From the NCBI RefSeq assembly GCF_017094525.1, contig NZ_CP064788.1, forward strand, positions 124,001-188,000: 64,000 nucleotides of DNA, written 5' to 3'. A program made the translations under genes and the position numbers. Below are positions 8,172 through 15,419 of this stretch, in pieces (the first letter of the stretch is position 1; every line of letters starts with the position of its first letter). Below the pieces are notes generated by a model that ran no database searches, was not told the origin of the DNA, and saw nothing but the letters and a program-made list of their open reading frames with translations. The DNA comes from Halapricum desulfuricans. Its GTDB lineage: Archaea > Halobacteriota > Halobacteria > Halobacteriales > Haloarculaceae.

Positions 8172-8920
8172 CGAGAGCTATACGCTTCCAGAAGAGTCAA
8201 CTCTTTCGCAGACCACTCGCGGCCACCTATCTCTTCGATTCGTGGTTCGCTCACGGTTCTGAGCTGATCAAGCATGTCGAGTCCCACCGAAAGGACTGGA
8301 TTGGACCTCTCCGGAGCAATCGACAGGTCACATTTGATGGCGAAGAGAAGCGGGTCGATGCGCTCGCAGAGAGCATCGACACTGAAGAACGGGAGATTGA
8401 CGATGAGGTCTACAACATCTGGACGAAAACGCTGCCTGTATCAAAATTGGGTGAGGTACGGCTAGTAATCACCGAGAAAGAAGTTGACGAGGACGAAGAG
8501 AATCCGGTCAAGTATCTTGCGACGAACAAGATTGACGCTCCATCAGCCCATATCATTCGAAGCTACTCCAAGCGGTGGCGAATTGAGACATTCTTCGAGG
8601 ACTCGAAAGAGGATCTTGGCCTTGGAGGCTGCGAGGTGCGTGATTCTGATGGTGCCAGTCGTCACTGGCACCTTCAGATGCTCACCTACAGTCTGCTTCG
8701 GCTTGGTTCTCCGTCGAGCGTCTCGGAGCGACTCGTCTCGAAAGCCTCGTCGCTCCGAGCCCAGCTTGAACACGGTCTCAAAGAGGCAATCTACAACATG
8801 TTTTCGTGGGTGCGCGAGCAGCCAGAGCGGGATCTCGATGGGTTGATGGAAGAAATCGACCATCTCTTCCTCCATTCAGGGGGCTCTGAGGGTTGTATAT
8901 AAACGTGCAGAGCCGAGTAC

Positions 8921-9301
8921 TTATATCCTTGAGTATGAATAGTACCGGCATATGTCACCGATATTGCAGAGCATGACCTCGCAAACCACCGCTGGAGTGA
9001 TTTCTGGAATCGATATTAGGTCCGGTGAGTCCATTACAGAAAAAATTCGAGCCTCTCTTTCGAAGGATTATCTTAGGCGAGCGAGATCCATCGTGAGGAG
9101 AGTGAAAAGACAACCTGTTCGCGTATCGGATGTCCCCGGCAGAAGTGTCTTCTATTCTGTCTCTCATCATTCCACTTTGTCCCCGGCAGAAGCAGCGTTC
9201 AGCTGTCGGTGCACCAAGCCGATCTCGTATCGATATCACCGGCACCGGCCGATTGGATAGATCTGCTAGCTTTTTTTCGTCCGGGGCATAGCCTCCGTGT
9301 G
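8921..9301. other. Gap between the left IS copy and the zinc-ribbon gene
   Basis: About 380 bp with no convincing gene. One plus-strand frame from about 8941 reads AYVTDIAEHDLANHRWSDF and then stops. It looks protein-like and may be the tail of a destroyed gene, but it is too short to identify. The sequence 9131-9188 contains two copies of GTCCCCGGCAGAAG about 44 bp apart. Confidence 0.4.
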
Positions 9302-9544
9302 ATGCGGGCGAGAGCCGCGACCGCCGTGGTAGGGATCGTCGGGAGTCTCGTGGTCAGTGCTGTCGTCTGGTGGCACTTCCAGACGGCTGTGTTCTTCTTG
9401 TTCGTCCCGTTCGTTCCGTTTCTCTTCCGGCGAACCAAGCAGCAGCGTCCCGAGGAGACGATCCGCGAATGTCCGGTCTGTGGTTTTCGGCCGACTGACG
9501 ACTCGTACGCCTACTGCCCCAGAGACGGCACCCCGCTTGAGTAG
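9302..9544 (+). CDS. Small membrane protein with C-terminal zinc ribbon
   Basis: An 80-residue protein: MRARAATAVVGIVGS, then two closely spaced hydrophobic helices (VVGIVGSLVVSAVVWWHF and VFFLFVPFVPFLF), then CPVCGF...YAYCPRDGTPL. The C-x2-C...C-P-x-D-G-x-x-L pattern is a zinc ribbon. Many haloarchaea encode such double-pass zinc-ribbon proteins of unknown function. The start was chosen at the Met just before the first helix; a longer frame upstream has no coding character. Confidence 0.65.
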   Translation: MRARAATAVVGIVGSLVVSAVVWWHFQTAVFFLFVPFVPFLFRRTKQQRPEETIRECPVCGFRPTDDSYAYCPRDGTPLE

Positions 9545-9753
9545 GAGCACCAGACACGCACGAGCGACCTCCATATGCTGGGGGTCCGCGCTCAGGCGCG
9601 TCCGAACCCAGACAGGGACTCGTCTGCATCGAATGGCTTGCGGCCGCCCCCACCAGGGGATCGCGACCGGTAAAGTCCCGGATCGCCGATCAATCTATGC
9701 CCGTATTTGAGGATAACCCGACCGATCGCCGACGAGTCGTGGACAGTCGATCC

Positions 9754-11205
9754 TCAGTCGCCGTCATCCATTGGTTGGTCGGCATCGTCGCCACTGAGTT
9801 GCCGGTAGCCCGCGTAGCTGCTGGCCGTTCCGAGGGCCGCCAGCGCGCTCCCGACGCCGAATCCAGGCCCCGACCGGCCGTCTGTCAGTCCAGACTCCTC
9901 ATTGTCATCGTTCTGTCCGTCGGAGCCGCCGGCCGTAGAGGGTCGTTCCGTCGAGGATGTCTCGTCAGAGGGTGAGGTGTCACCTTTCGGATCTGCCGTT
10001 CCCCCCATCGAAATAGACTGGTCAGCGTAAGACCAGCCACCGTGATGACCTAACGTGCCCAACATTACTCGTGAGTCCTCACTCGACCCCTCGACACCTG
10101 CATCCACCGCGTACAGTTCGCCATTGTTGTCCCCGACGTAGAAAGCGGACCCGACGTAGACGGTGCCATCGACCACCGTTGGCGAACTTGAGACTGAACC
10201 ACTTGTCTTGAACGCCCACTGCTTTTCGCCCGTCGCCGCATCCACCGCATACAGGTTTCCACCATCACTGGACCCGGACCCGACGTAGACGGTGCCATCG
10301 ACCACCGTCGGCGAACTGGTGCCTAAATCCCGCGTCTGGAAGGTCCACTGCTTTTCGCCCGTCGCCGCATCCACCGCGTACAGGTTATCATCGTAGGACC
10401 CGACGTAGACGGTGCCGTCTATCACTGTCGGCGAACTTTCGACGCTATCACCCGTCTGGAAGGCCCACTGCTTTTCGCCTGTCCCGGCATCCACCGCGTA
10501 TAGATTGGTATCGTTGGACCCGACGTAGACGGTGCCGTCTATCACCGTCGGCGAACTCCTGACGCCATCACCCGTCTGGAAGGCCCACTGCTTTTCGCCT
10601 GTCCCGGCATCCACCGCGTATAGATTGGTATCGTTGGACCCGACGTAGACAGTCCCATCAACCACCGTCGGCGAACTCCTGACGCCATCACCCGTCTGGA
10701 AGGCCCACTGCTTTTCGCCTGTCCCGGCATCCACCGCGTACAGGTTACCATTATCATCTTTCTCCCCAGACCCGACGTAGACGGTGCCGTCGACCACCGT
10801 CGGTGAACTGTAGACATCATTATTCGTCTGGAAGGCCCACTGCTTTTCGCCTGTCTCCGCATCCACCGCGTACAGGTTATCATCTAGGGATCCGATGTAG
10901 ACGGTGCCGTCGACCACCGTCGGTGAACTGTAGACCCTCCCGCCCATGTCGAGGGCCCATTGCTTTTCGCCGATCTCCGCATCCAACGCGTATAGGTTGG
11001 AATCGTAGGACCCGACGTAGACGGTGCCATCAACCACCGTCGGCGAACCGTAGATATAACCACTCGCCTCCAAGCTCCACAGGTACTCACCGGCAGTCGT
11101 CGTCTGCGCACTGGCTGGGGCCCCAACACCGGTGGTGGCGATAGCGCCAGCGCCGAGTCCCAACAGGTATCGCCGGCGAGTCACGGAGAGGCGATCGTCA
11201 GTCAT
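9754..11205 (-). CDS. Secreted PQQ-type beta-propeller repeat protein
   Basis: The start MTDDRLSV is followed by the Tat signal RRRYLLGLGAGAIATTGVGAPASA, so the protein is exported folded. The body consists of about eight ~40-residue repeats with the core SSPTVVDGTVYVGS-x-D-x-NLYAVDA-x-TGEKQWAF, the PQQ/YWTD-like blade motif. Three adjacent repeats (about 10441-10760) are almost identical in DNA. The C-terminus has an acidic linker, then GPGFGVGSALAALG, resembling the PGF-CTERM archaeosortase signal, so it is probably attached at the cell surface. PQQ binding is not certain; many such haloarchaeal propellers are structural or binding proteins. Confidence 0.8.
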   Translation of the reverse strand: MTDDRLSVTRRRYLLGLGAGAIATTGVGAPASAQTTTAGEYLWSLEASGYIYGSPTVVDGTVYVGSYDSNLYALDAEIGEKQWALDMGGRVYSSPTVVDGTVYIGSLDDNLYAVDAETGEKQWAFQTNNDVYSSPTVVDGTVYVGSGEKDDNGNLYAVDAGTGEKQWAFQTGDGVRSSPTVVDGTVYVGSNDTNLYAVDAGTGEKQWAFQTGDGVRSSPTVIDGTVYVGSNDTNLYAVDAGTGEKQWAFQTGDSVESSPTVIDGTVYVGSYDDNLYAVDAATGEKQWTFQTRDLGTSSPTVVDGTVYVGSGSSDGGNLYAVDAATGEKQWAFKTSGSVSSSPTVVDGTVYVGSAFYVGDNNGELYAVDAGVEGSSEDSRVMLGTLGHHGGWSYADQSISMGGTADPKGDTSPSDETSSTERPSTAGGSDGQNDDNEESGLTDGRSGPGFGVGSALAALGTASSYAGYRQLSGDDADQPMDDGD

Positions 11206-11554
11206 CGCTATCCCTCCGCATTGCCTCCTCACCCAGCAGTACCTCGACATACCGCTGGTATTCGTTTACAGATTTCTTCGTCCTCTCGAACCGTGCTCGG
11301 GGACGGTTCAAGCGACACAGCCGGTTGGTGACATTCATACGTGCCGATGTGTCTGTCGAAATAATAACTTTTGCGGGTTCGACACGACTCGACAACGATT
11401 CCGTCACTGCCTCGCGACCAACCTCGACGATGCATCCCCTTCGCCACTCCCGAGAAACGGCGGTTCTGTCGAGATATCGGCAAGTTCGCTAGAGACAGGG
11501 ACGGGGGGACACACGCGGGTATCCCGTGCGATCGGTCTATTCGTCGCGTTCGTG
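11206..11554. other. Gap upstream of the propeller gene
   Basis: This holds the divergent space between the propeller gene and a membrane-protein frame. The plus-strand frame that ends at 11935 is open through here but shows no membrane-protein character before about 11520. I see no recognisable gene, and only an AATAATAACTTTTG patch near 11361 that could be a promoter. Confidence 0.3.
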
Positions 11555-11935
11555 ATGTGGGTGGCCCAGTGGTCGTCGCGACGGGTCGCCGTGTTCGTTG
11601 GCGAGGGGGTGGCCGTGGTGTTGGTGTGGGTGGTATCACTATCGTACAGTGGCCTCGATGTGTTTGTGCTCAGGATGGCTGGAGCGGGCGTCGGGCTGAG
11701 TGGGTGGGCTCTCTGGCAGACAGAGGCGGCGGTGGCCTGGAAGCGTAGTGACCTCGGTGTCGGAGTCGGGATTGTGGCAGTCCTTGTGAGCTTTATGTTG
11801 ACGCTATTTCCGTCGGGGTTCGTCGAGCAGCAGGTGAATATCTTCGCTCACGGTGCCGGGCTGGTGTGGGGCGCGATCATCGCCACCGCGATGTGGATTG
11901 GATCCAGCTATTCCGCACAGAGTTTCAAGAGCTAA
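11555..11935 (+). CDS. Polytopic membrane protein, possible rhomboid-like fragment
   Basis: A 126-residue frame starting MWVAQWSSRRVAVFVGEG with four to five hydrophobic segments, ending in VEQQVNIFAHGAGLVWGAIIATAMWIGS. The AHGAGLVWG segment resembles the last rhomboid-type helix (His followed by a Gly-rich stretch). The catalytic Ser motif is not visible, so this is either a pseudo-rhomboid or the C-terminal part of a broken gene. The start is uncertain: GTG at 11552 or an upstream codon is possible. Confidence 0.4.
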   Translation: MWVAQWSSRRVAVFVGEGVAVVLVWVVSLSYSGLDVFVLRMAGAGVGLSGWALWQTEAAVAWKRSDLGVGVGIVAVLVSFMLTLFPSGFVEQQVNIFAHGAGLVWGAIIATAMWIGSSYSAQSFKS

Positions 11936-12088
11936 CTGGTCAAATTCCGATCAGCAGCACTCGGATAAATAGCCCAGAAACCCGGACCGATATCCATGCG
12001 ACATCGGCTCAAGATCCATCAGCACGAAAACTAGAAATCCGCGGGATAGGGTGTGATAATACGTCTGCACCACCGCCTAAGAATACCC

Positions 12089-13480
12089 TTACAGCCGATC
12101 GTGCACTGACTGGAGGGCTATGATCGCGTTCTGAAGCTCAGATTGGAGATGTTCTGTGGCTATCTCGCTATCCTGGGACAGCTGCTCTGGTTGATCGGTG
12201 TCGGCGTGGACTATCTGCGTTTCCGCCCCACTCCGGGATGCGATTTCCGTGGCTACGTCTTGGTCCGTCAGCGTGTCAAGTCGCTGTTGGTCCTCATCTT
12301 CCACAGTCGATTGGCTGCCGTCGTCTTTCTGTGACGGCGAGTCTGCACGTTGTTGAGTCGGTGAGGTCCGCCCTCCTCGACCATCAAAAGCCTCCAGTGG
12401 AAAGGCATACGCAGCAGCCCGTTTTTCCTTGTAAAACGTGGTGCGTTTCGAGATATCGAACACGTTAGCGACGACATCACGATCATACCCACGCTCAAGG
12501 GCTTGTCGAACACGCTCGTCAGCGGCCCGCTGGAGCAGGATTTGTGGATCGTCGGGGATGTGTCCCCGGGCTGACTTGGTGATCTGTCCGGTTAATCCCC
12601 ACTCGCCGGTCGTGACATCCTGATCAACGATCTGCCGGTCTCGCTCATCCACAATGGTATCCAACCCCATCAGCACCCACAGTCGCTCGCGGACGGTCAT
12701 CGCGGAGAACTCGCCTGTGAGTTCGGCCACAATATCACCCGTCGTCGCCGGCCCCTGCTCGGCCAGGATCCGGAGGATCTCGATATCCTGCCCGAGCAAT
12801 TCCCGCTGGTCGGCGTCCGTGAGATCGACGGGGAGTTGCCTGTCGGTCGGTTGCTGGTGGTGCCAGTGGTGACACCGCCGACAGAGGACCGTCAGATTCG
12901 CCGGGTCGTGCACGTCCCCGTCGTCGGGATCGCGCGTCTGGTGATGGACGTGCAGCGTCGCGAGCCCGCCGGCGGCCCGACCCATCCGCCCACACACTTG
13001 ACAGCGGTGGTCGTGGGCCTCAAGGACACGCCGGCGGGTAGCCTGATCGACCGTCTCGTGACACGTCCCGGCGTCGGGCATCGCTCCCGACTCGGGTGTG
13101 TCAGTTTCGGGCTCGGTTTCGGCCTTCGTCTCAGGCCCGGTTTCGGCTTTTGTCTCGGGCTCGGCCTCTGTCTGGTCGTTGACCGGCGCTTCGTTGGCTG
13201 GTTCTGTGGCCGTGTCTGTCCCTGTTTCTGTGGCAGTGCCTGTATCTGTGTCTGTGTCTGTGTCTGTGCTTGTCCCTGTGTCTGGGTTGTCTGTTGCAGT
13301 TGGATTCATGGTGTCTCGCGAGTCGTCGTGTGATTGGCGCGCGCTGCTGGTCGCCGGGTGGGTGTGGAACGTCTGGATGTGGTGTATCGCTTCAATCGGT
13401 CCACCATCGGGGGCAATGCCGGCCCGGTGCCAGCGGGTCCGACCGTCGGGTCGGGATGGGTCTGGATCAGTCTCCGGCAT
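12089..13480 (-). CDS. HNH nuclease with C-terminal winged-helix/HTH region
   Basis: A 463-residue protein. Residues ~60-140 are a Thr/Asp/Glu/Pro-rich repetitive linker. The HNH domain lies at ~148-208: C160-x2-C163, HVHH at 177-180, then NLTVLCRRCHHWHH with the second zinc pair C200/C203 and an Asn before it. All expected HNH residues are present. After it come a winged-helix-like segment (ILAEQGPATTGDIVAELTGEFSAMTVRERLWVL) and a second HTH-like part (VVANVFDISKRTTFYKEKRAA). The start overlaps the exonuclease gene by 14 bp; an alternative start is MNPTATDN at residue 58. It probably supplies DNA cleavage to the Cas5/Cas7-like complex encoded upstream. Confidence 0.75.
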   Translation of the reverse strand: MPETDPDPSRPDGRTRWHRAGIAPDGGPIEAIHHIQTFHTHPATSSARQSHDDSRDTMNPTATDNPDTGTSTDTDTDTDTGTATETGTDTATEPANEAPVNDQTEAEPETKAETGPETKAETEPETDTPESGAMPDAGTCHETVDQATRRRVLEAHDHRCQVCGRMGRAAGGLATLHVHHQTRDPDDGDVHDPANLTVLCRRCHHWHHQQPTDRQLPVDLTDADQRELLGQDIEILRILAEQGPATTGDIVAELTGEFSAMTVRERLWVLMGLDTIVDERDRQIVDQDVTTGEWGLTGQITKSARGHIPDDPQILLQRAADERVRQALERGYDRDVVANVFDISKRTTFYKEKRAAAYAFPLEAFDGRGGRTSPTQQRADSPSQKDDGSQSTVEDEDQQRLDTLTDQDVATEIASRSGAETQIVHADTDQPEQLSQDSEIATEHLQSELQNAIIALQSVHDRL

Positions 13481-14357
13481 GGATCGTCGGCGTCAGTGAC
13501 TTGAGCGAGAAATCCGATTTCGAACAGTAGCGTTCGGCCAGGCGGCCGAGGTGTCTGGTCCGGAGTACGTCCGCAACGTTGTGTACGACCAGGTCGGCAA
13601 ATCGTCCCGCTTCGAAAGCGGTCACTGCCTCGCTGCTGTCCGTGAACGGATCCAGCTCATCGTAGGTGCCATCTCCGAGCGTCGCGTAGACGCCGGCGAG
13701 GTCCCGTCGCGTACCCACTCGCTCATCGGCATCACTCTCGGCAGCAGCCGTTTTGATATCCTCTTCATCATTTTCGATATCCTTTTCACCAATTTCATTA
13801 TCTATTTCATTAATTTTGATATCGGCATCATTATTTTCGATATCACCAACCCGATCACCACCATCACCACCACCATCACAATCACCACCAGCAGCACGAT
13901 CACTGGCAGCCCCATCATCACTACTCGCCGACCCATCGACAGTGGTGTTGAAGCGGTTGGTGATGATCGGCATGAGATCCGCATACGGCGAGTTCTGGAA
14001 CGGCCAGGCCACGTCGGTCGTCGCCAGCCGCGTCCGCAGGAAGGGCAGGTCAAAGCCCGCTCGCCAGCGCTCGCCGTTGTACGCGACCAGTAACACATCA
14101 TCATCAGCCAGGCGTGCAGCAGCAAACTCGCCGACGGCCGCCAGGAGCGCCCGCTCGGAGGGGTGTGTCGAGACCCGGACGGTGTCGGGCACCCGCTGTT
14201 GGACGGTCTGTTCCAGCTCGGGGGCCGGTCGGCGATCCGTGCGACAGAACACGCGGACGCCCATCGGCAGGGCAAACCCGATGACGGTCACCTCGTCGTC
14301 GACGGTGAAGCCCGTCGTCTCGATATCGAAGGCGACGAGATCCAGGCGGTCGCTCAT
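13467..14357 (-). CDS. DEDD-family 3'-5' exonuclease-like protein
   Basis: A 296-residue protein of the DnaQ/RNase H-fold exonuclease superfamily. Motif I is AFDIETTGF (D11, E13), motif II is AYNGERWRAGFDLPFL, and motif III is VVHNVADVLRT (H-x3-D), giving the D-E-D-D set. The arrangement resembles the exonuclease domain of family B polymerases. A low-complexity insert rich in Asp/Glu/Asn/Ile (IENDEEDIK-like repeats, encoded at roughly 13750-13920) separates motifs II and III. The ATG overlaps the stop of the Cas5-like gene (ATGA), so it belongs to the same operon. Expected role: single-strand trimming of nucleic acid, target unknown. Confidence 0.75.
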   Translation of the reverse strand: MSDRLDLVAFDIETTGFTVDDEVTVIGFALPMGVRVFCRTDRRPAPELEQTVQQRVPDTVRVSTHPSERALLAAVGEFAAARLADDDVLLVAYNGERWRAGFDLPFLRTRLATTDVAWPFQNSPYADLMPIITNRFNTTVDGSASSDDGAASDRAAGGDCDGGGDGGDRVGDIENNDADIKINEIDNEIGEKDIENDEEDIKTAAAESDADERVGTRRDLAGVYATLGDGTYDELDPFTDSSEAVTAFEAGRFADLVVHNVADVLRTRHLGRLAERYCSKSDFSLKSLTPTIHAGD

Positions 14358-15379
14358 CGTGGGCAGTCACCCCCGCTGTCAGCCGCGTGCTTGCTGTCCG
14401 GATCCTGGTGGCCTGCCTGTGCGCGTGACCACCGGGGACCTGCGCCATCGACGCCCACCCGCTCGGGCACACGATCAGCACTGGCCGGGCGCACCCGGAG
14501 TTCGCCGAAACCGTACTTGGCGTGGGTGCCGACGCGGCGGATGCCGTTCCGGGCGGTCGCGATGGGCTCGTCACCCCCGTAGCCGACGACCTGGCCGTGA
14601 TCGACCGTCTCGACGTGGTGGAGCTCGTCGCCGGTCACCAGCCGCGTGACTCGCCGGCGGAGCCTGTCCGTCCCTGTCCACCACCACGGAATCGACTGGT
14701 TGTCGGCGCCGGGATACCCGCTCGCGAGGACGTATGGCGTGATGAGGTCCAGTGTGTAGGCATCGGCCTCGCGGAGGCGGCTATAGTCCAGGTCATCGAG
14801 ATCGACTGTCTGGGTGTCCGCCAGCGCGAGTTCGCCAAAGCCGTAGTTGCGCGCAGCGCCGACACGCAGCCCATCGAGGGTATTGTCGGCCAGGGGCAGG
14901 CACGACGCGGGACTGTCACTGCCAGCCGCCCCGCTGTCGGCGTGCAGATACGCGTGGACGTACCACCGCATCGTCCGCCTGCTGGTCCGAGCATCGGCGG
15001 GACGACGCACTCGGACGGTCGGCGCGACGGCGTGGTGGCCGCTATACGAGCGCCAGTCCTGCGTGTTGTGGGCGTCGCGTGGCCGGCTGTCGAGCAGCCA
15101 GCGCTGGGCACCATCCCGGAACAGGAAGAGGTCGTCGTAGGCCTCGACCGGGCGCAGGCCCGTGCCCATGTAGGGGGCGGTGCCGGTCTGCGAGTGGGCC
15201 TCGGGATAGGAGCCGAACTCCCCAGGGACGAACACGCCGTGGCTGACCTGCAGCGCCCGTCGGGTCCGGGCGTCTACCCGGCGAGCGAGTGCGTTGAACA
15301 GGGCATGGCCCGTCACGTAGTAGGGGTGGCCCGCATAGGGCGCCGTCACCTCGAAGAGCACCTGCTGGATGGTCGTCAT
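14354..15379 (-). CDS. Diverged Cas5-like RAMP protein
   Basis: Start MTTIQQVLFEVTAPYAGHPYYVTGHALFNAL, preceded by a GGGGGCG ribosome-binding sequence. 341 residues. Residues 5-35 form a beta-strand plus helix like the first half of a RRM-fold RAMP domain. Two glycine-rich loops occur at ~168-184 (LRVGAARNYGFGELALAD) and ~279-294 (GIRRVGTHAKYGFGELRV), the signature loop of Cas5/Cas6/Cas7 RAMP proteins, here duplicated. The sequence is far from canonical Cas5, so the call depends on these loops and on the neighbours. Predicted to bind guide RNA as part of a Cascade-like complex. Cas6-like processing is an alternative, but no convincing catalytic His is apparent. Confidence 0.65.
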   Translation of the reverse strand: MTTIQQVLFEVTAPYAGHPYYVTGHALFNALARRVDARTRRALQVSHGVFVPGEFGSYPEAHSQTGTAPYMGTGLRPVEAYDDLFLFRDGAQRWLLDSRPRDAHNTQDWRSYSGHHAVAPTVRVRRPADARTSRRTMRWYVHAYLHADSGAAGSDSPASCLPLADNTLDGLRVGAARNYGFGELALADTQTVDLDDLDYSRLREADAYTLDLITPYVLASGYPGADNQSIPWWWTGTDRLRRRVTRLVTGDELHHVETVDHGQVVGYGGDEPIATARNGIRRVGTHAKYGFGELRVRPASADRVPERVGVDGAGPRWSRAQAGHQDPDSKHAADSGGDCPR

Positions 15380-15419
15380 CTGTCGCCCCCTTCGTTTCCC
15401 CTCCAGATTCTGAGGGGCG

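Larger units (their letters stand above)
7106..8218 (-). mobile_element. IS630-family element inserted in the IS701-like transposase
   Basis: A 1113-bp element encoding two overlapping reading frames of an IS630-type transposase. Both ends start with GAGTGGTC[A/T]GCG when read inward, an imperfect inverted repeat. Comparison with the uninterrupted IS copy shows the join exactly: only a single G is duplicated, not the TA that IS630-family elements usually duplicate. Confidence 0.85.
6565..8902 (+). pseudogene. Transposase of the left IS copy, split by IS630 insertion
   Basis: Codons from MLPITDFLS to the IGVP region lie at 6565-7105 and the remainder from ATYLFDSWF to the C-terminus at 8219-8902. 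Together they restore the 407-residue DDE transposase that is intact in the right copy. The break is at 7105/8219, between the first catalytic aspartate block (IVIDDSV) and the second (LFDSWFAHG). This copy cannot make a full transposase, but its ends are intact and could still be moved by the other copy's enzyme. Confidence 0.9.
6514..8916 (+). mobile_element. IS701/IS4-like element, left copy, interrupted by an IS630-family element
   Basis: The ends are inverted repeats, TCGGCTCTGCACGTTTA on the left and its reverse complement on the right. They are flanked by a 4-bp direct repeat GTAC at 6510-6513 and 8917-8920, so this copy is an intact insertion with its target duplication. Removing 1114 bp (an IS630-like element plus one duplicated G) leaves 1289 bp, the same length and, where I compared it by eye, the same sequence as the copy at 18485-19773. 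Confidence 0.9.

Noticed and set aside
8952-9260. A 102-codon frame after the left IS copy
   Set aside because: Its composition is unlike haloarchaeal proteins (few acidic residues, Ser/Arg/His-rich), and it has no recognisable motif or ribosome-binding site.
6400-9300. A second copy of the tRNA-Leu 3' end as the distal attachment site
   Set aside because: I looked for the GGTTCGAATCCGGTCCCGCGC segment downstream of the integrase and did not find a convincing match by eye. A computed search is needed before a boundary is claimed.
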